Of a DNA stretch of 13,684 nucleotides, positions 12,247-13,684 are shown in pieces (the stretch's first letter is position 1; each line of letters starts with the position of its first letter). Location: NCBI GenBank assembly GCA_035642125.1, contig DASQSZ010000468.1:1-13684 (forward strand), read 5' to 3'. The notes under the pieces were generated by a model, which did no database searches, was not told the origin of the DNA, and was given only the letters and a program-made list of their open reading frames with translations. Origin of the DNA: CALAED01 sp937891035. Its GTDB lineage: Bacteria; Actinomycetota; Actinomycetes; Streptosporangiales; Streptosporangiaceae. Made by a program: the position numbers and the translations under genes.

Positions 12247-12556
12247 GGCCCGCTCCCCCGGCGACGCCCGGATCGACCACCACGGTGCGCTGGGCGACGA
12301 GGCGGGTGAGGAAACGCCGCACCTCGGCGCCGTCCACGCCGTCATAACGGGCGCACAGCTCGGCGACGATCTCGGCCACGGTACGCCGCCCGTCGCAAAG
12401 TTCCAGGATGGTCGCGCCCGTGCCGTTCAGGACGGAGACCGACTCCGGCGCGAGCAGCACGTACCCGTCCCTGGCCGGGTCGAAGGTCAGCCGGACGTAG
12501 GGGGCCAGACGAGGGCGGTCGACATCATCGACGGTGCCGGCTGTCGGCGCGGGCAT
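12239..12556 (-). CDS. pqqD: PqqD, PqqA-binding chaperone
   Basis: A 105-residue PqqD, the small RiPP-recognition protein that binds the PqqA precursor and delivers it to PqqE. The core RPRLAPYVRLTFDPARDGYVLLAPE (residues 14-38, in pieces), SVLNGTGATILELCDGRRTV (41-60) and an helical end around EIVAELCARYDG match the family. The usual Gly of LAPGVRL is Tyr here. About 12 N-terminal residues and a Gly-rich tail make it a little longer than typical ~90-residue versions. The start at 12556 lies 5 bp after the pqqC stop and has no clear ribosome binding site, suggesting coupling. The 3' end overlaps pqqE by 8 bp, consistent with stoichiometric production of the two partners. Confidence 0.94.
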   Translation of the reverse strand: MPAPTAGTVDDVDRPRLAPYVRLTFDPARDGYVLLAPESVSVLNGTGATILELCDGRRTVAEIVAELCARYDGVDGAEVRRFLTRLVAQRTVVVDPGVAGGAGHG

Positions 12557-12561
12557 GCCGG

Positions 12562-13317
12562 CTACCGGTCGACGTCGGCATGGACGTCGGCGTGGACGTC
12601 GGCGCCTGCGTACGTGCGGTCGATGGCGTCCAACATGCTCCACAGCACGTCGCACTTGAAGGACAGCGCCGCCACGGCGGCGGCCCGCTCAGCCGGCGTA
12701 CGACAGTACTTCGTCACGACTTCCATGGCGTGCTCGGAGTCGCGCGGGGCCTGCGTCAGGCGGGCCCGGAAGTAGGCGAGGCCCTGCCGGTCGATCCATG
12801 GGTAGTGCCGCTCGAACGCGGCCAGCCGCTCGGCCATCAGATCCGGCGCGAACAGCTCGGTCAGCGAGGATGCCACCGCCTCGACCCACGGCCGGTTGCG
12901 AGCGAAGTTGACGTAGGCGTCGACGGCGAACCGCACCCCGGGGACGACGTGCCGCTCGTCGAGCAGTTCCGCCCGCGTGAGCCCAACGGCCTCGCCCAGG
13001 CGCAGCCAGGCCTCGATGCCGCCCTCGCCCGCCGCCGTGCCGTCGTGGTCGAGGATGCGCTGGATCCAGCGCCGGCGTACGTCGCGGTCGGGGCAGTTCG
13101 CCAGTACGGCGGCATCCTTGCGGGGCAGGTTCACCTGGTAGTAGAAGCGATTGGCCGCCCAGCCCTGGATCTGCCGCCGGCTCAGCCCGCCCTCGTTCAT
13201 CTTGCGATGGAAGGGATGCAGATCGTGGTATCGCTGGGACTGCGCGCGCAGCGCCGCCACAAAGCCCTCGGTTTCCGTCGTCGCGGTTCCAGTCATTTCC
13301 GTTGCTACCGTCACCAT
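12562..13317 (-). CDS. pqqC: PqqC, cofactorless PQQ-forming oxidase
   Basis: A 251-residue PqqC, which performs the last eight-electron oxidation and ring closure to PQQ without a metal or flavin. Matching segments are YHDLHPFHRKM (30-40), WAANRFYYQ (53-61), LPRKDAA (64-70), DHDGTAAGEGGIEAWL (90-105), PGVRFAVDAYVNFAR (126-140), SLTELFAP (151-158), HYPWID (171-176) and FKCDVLWSMLDA (220-231). Offsets from the Klebsiella enzyme are a constant +7: His31, Arg57, Gln61, Lys67, His91, Glu154, Tyr182, Arg186 and Lys221 are kept, but the position of active-site His154 is Met161. The C-terminus has an ADVHADVHADVDR tail from a 12-bp tandem repeat. Start 13317 has GAGGG 8 nt upstream. ATGs at 13323 (2-nt spacing) and 13296 are alternatives. 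It follows pqqB with an 11-bp gap. Confidence 0.94.
   Translation of the reverse strand: MVTVATEMTGTATTETEGFVAALRAQSQRYHDLHPFHRKMNEGGLSRRQIQGWAANRFYYQVNLPRKDAAVLANCPDRDVRRRWIQRILDHDGTAAGEGGIEAWLRLGEAVGLTRAELLDERHVVPGVRFAVDAYVNFARNRPWVEAVASSLTELFAPDLMAERLAAFERHYPWIDRQGLAYFRARLTQAPRDSEHAMEVVTKYCRTPAERAAAVAALSFKCDVLWSMLDAIDRTYAGADVHADVHADVDR
12571..12606. repeat. Three 12-bp tandem repeats at the 3' end of pqqC
   Basis: GACGTCGGCATG, GACGTCGGCGTG and GACGTCGGCGCC follow each other directly; the units differ at one to three positions. Read on the minus strand they encode the His-Ala-Asp-Val repeats of the PqqC tail. The array keeps frame and is most simply explained by slippage expansion. Confidence 0.85.
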
Positions 13318-13328
13318 GGCCATGGCCC

Positions 13329-13684
13329 TCAGATCCGCAGTTCCATCCCGTCCACGGCGACTTCCATGCCGCGCTCCTCGACGACGCGCCGCTCCGGGGC
13401 GTCCTCGAGCAGGATCGGGTTGGTGTTGTTGATATGGATGTAGATCTTGCGTTCGATCGGGAGCGGCGCCAGCAGCTCGAGGCTGCCGCCCGGACCGTCG
13501 ATCGGCAGGTGCCCCATCTCGCGCGCCGTCCGGCCGCCCAGGCCCAGCCGGACCAGCTCGTCGTCGGACCAGCAGGTGCCGTCGACGAGCAGGCAGGCGC
13601 AGTCCTCGAGCTGGGCGCACACCGCCGGGGTCAGCTCCTGCAGCACCGGCAGGTGGACCAGCGCCCGGCCGCTGCGCTCGTCGG
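13329..13684 (-). CDS. pqqB: PqqB, metallo-beta-lactamase-fold protein (C-terminal part)
   Basis: The last ~118 residues of PqqB; the N-terminal part with the metal-binding HxHxDH region lies beyond the right edge. The visible sequence shows CLLVDGTCWSDDEL, GLGGRTAREMGHLPIDGPGGSLELL and RKIYIHINNTNPIL (read in pieces), then RRVVEERGMEVAVDGMEL at the end, all typical of the PqqB C-terminus. PqqB is a non-haem iron hydroxylase thought to act on the crosslinked Glu-Tyr intermediate before PqqC. It is the furthest-upstream pqq gene in the window. The stop lies 11 bp before the chosen pqqC start, so the two are probably cotranscribed. pqqA would be expected further upstream but is not in this window. 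Confidence 0.94.
   Translation of the reverse strand, partial: DERSGRALVHLPVLQELTPAVCAQLEDCACLLVDGTCWSDDELVRLGLGGRTAREMGHLPIDGPGGSLELLAPLPIERKIYIHINNTNPILLEDAPERRVVEERGMEVAVDGMELRI

Noticed and set aside
13318..13620. Upstream extension of pqqC over pqqB
   Set aside because: The region is the confidently recognised PqqB C-terminus in another frame; the extension is Arg/Pro-rich and not PqqC-like.
1..13684. Defence system, prophage, transposon, CRISPR or integrated element
   Set aside because: No transposase, integrase, repeat array, tRNA target or abrupt composition change was seen; all genes read as catabolic, regulatory, transport or cofactor biosynthesis.
8864..13684. Functional link between the aryl-CoA operon and PQQ synthesis
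   Set aside because: The two blocks converge with hairpins between them and share no enzyme step I can name; adjacency alone is not enough.

Overview
High-GC DNA with actinobacterial habits: G/C-rich third codon positions, stop/start overlaps of the ATGA type, an F420/FMN-type luciferase-like oxidoreductase and a PaaX-family regulator. I would place it in a Streptomyces, Pseudonocardia or Nonomuraea-like actinomycete, but nothing here fixes the genus. No rRNA, tRNA, insertion sequence, phage gene or CRISPR array was seen.

Region 1 (1 to about 8785, all minus strand) is one tightly packed operon. In transcription order it encodes: an LLM-class flavin/F420 oxidoreductase; a two-domain anthraniloyl-CoA (or salicylyl-CoA) monooxygenase/reductase; a PaaK-type aryl-CoA ligase; a 69-residue unknown protein; a hotdog thioesterase; an acyl-CoA dehydrogenase; an enoyl-CoA hydratase; a glutaryl-CoA-dehydrogenase-like protein; and an SDR that runs off the left edge. 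This is the gene set of a hybrid aerobic/CoA pathway. An ortho-substituted benzoate, most likely 2-aminobenzoate (anthranilate), would be made into its CoA thioester, hydroxylated and dearomatised by the fused enzyme, then degraded by beta-oxidation-like steps. Salicylate via gentisyl-CoA plus thioesterase is the main alternative.

Region 2 (about 8786 to 9718) holds the divergent control region, with two inverted repeats and a TTGACA box, and a plus-strand PaaX-family repressor. That repressor probably senses an aryl-CoA and controls the operon.

Region 3 (9719 to 10032) is a convergent intergenic stretch with hairpins that look like terminators and no credible gene.

Region 4 (10033 to 13684, minus strand) is a PQQ biosynthesis operon, pqqB (partial)-pqqC-pqqD-pqqE. 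It is followed 15 bp later by an unusual Na+/Ca2+-exchanger-superfamily membrane protein with altered ion-site motifs. No pqqA and no quinoprotein dehydrogenase lies inside the window.

The points most worth a second look are: the degenerate FMN-site motifs in the OYE half of the monooxygenase next to a separate flavin/F420 oxidoreductase; the aspartate-pair exchanger in the pqq operon; the Met in place of an active-site His in PqqC; the probable CTG start of the thioesterase; and the 69-residue gene with a near-perfect ribosome binding site. All family assignments come from reading motifs, without database searches.
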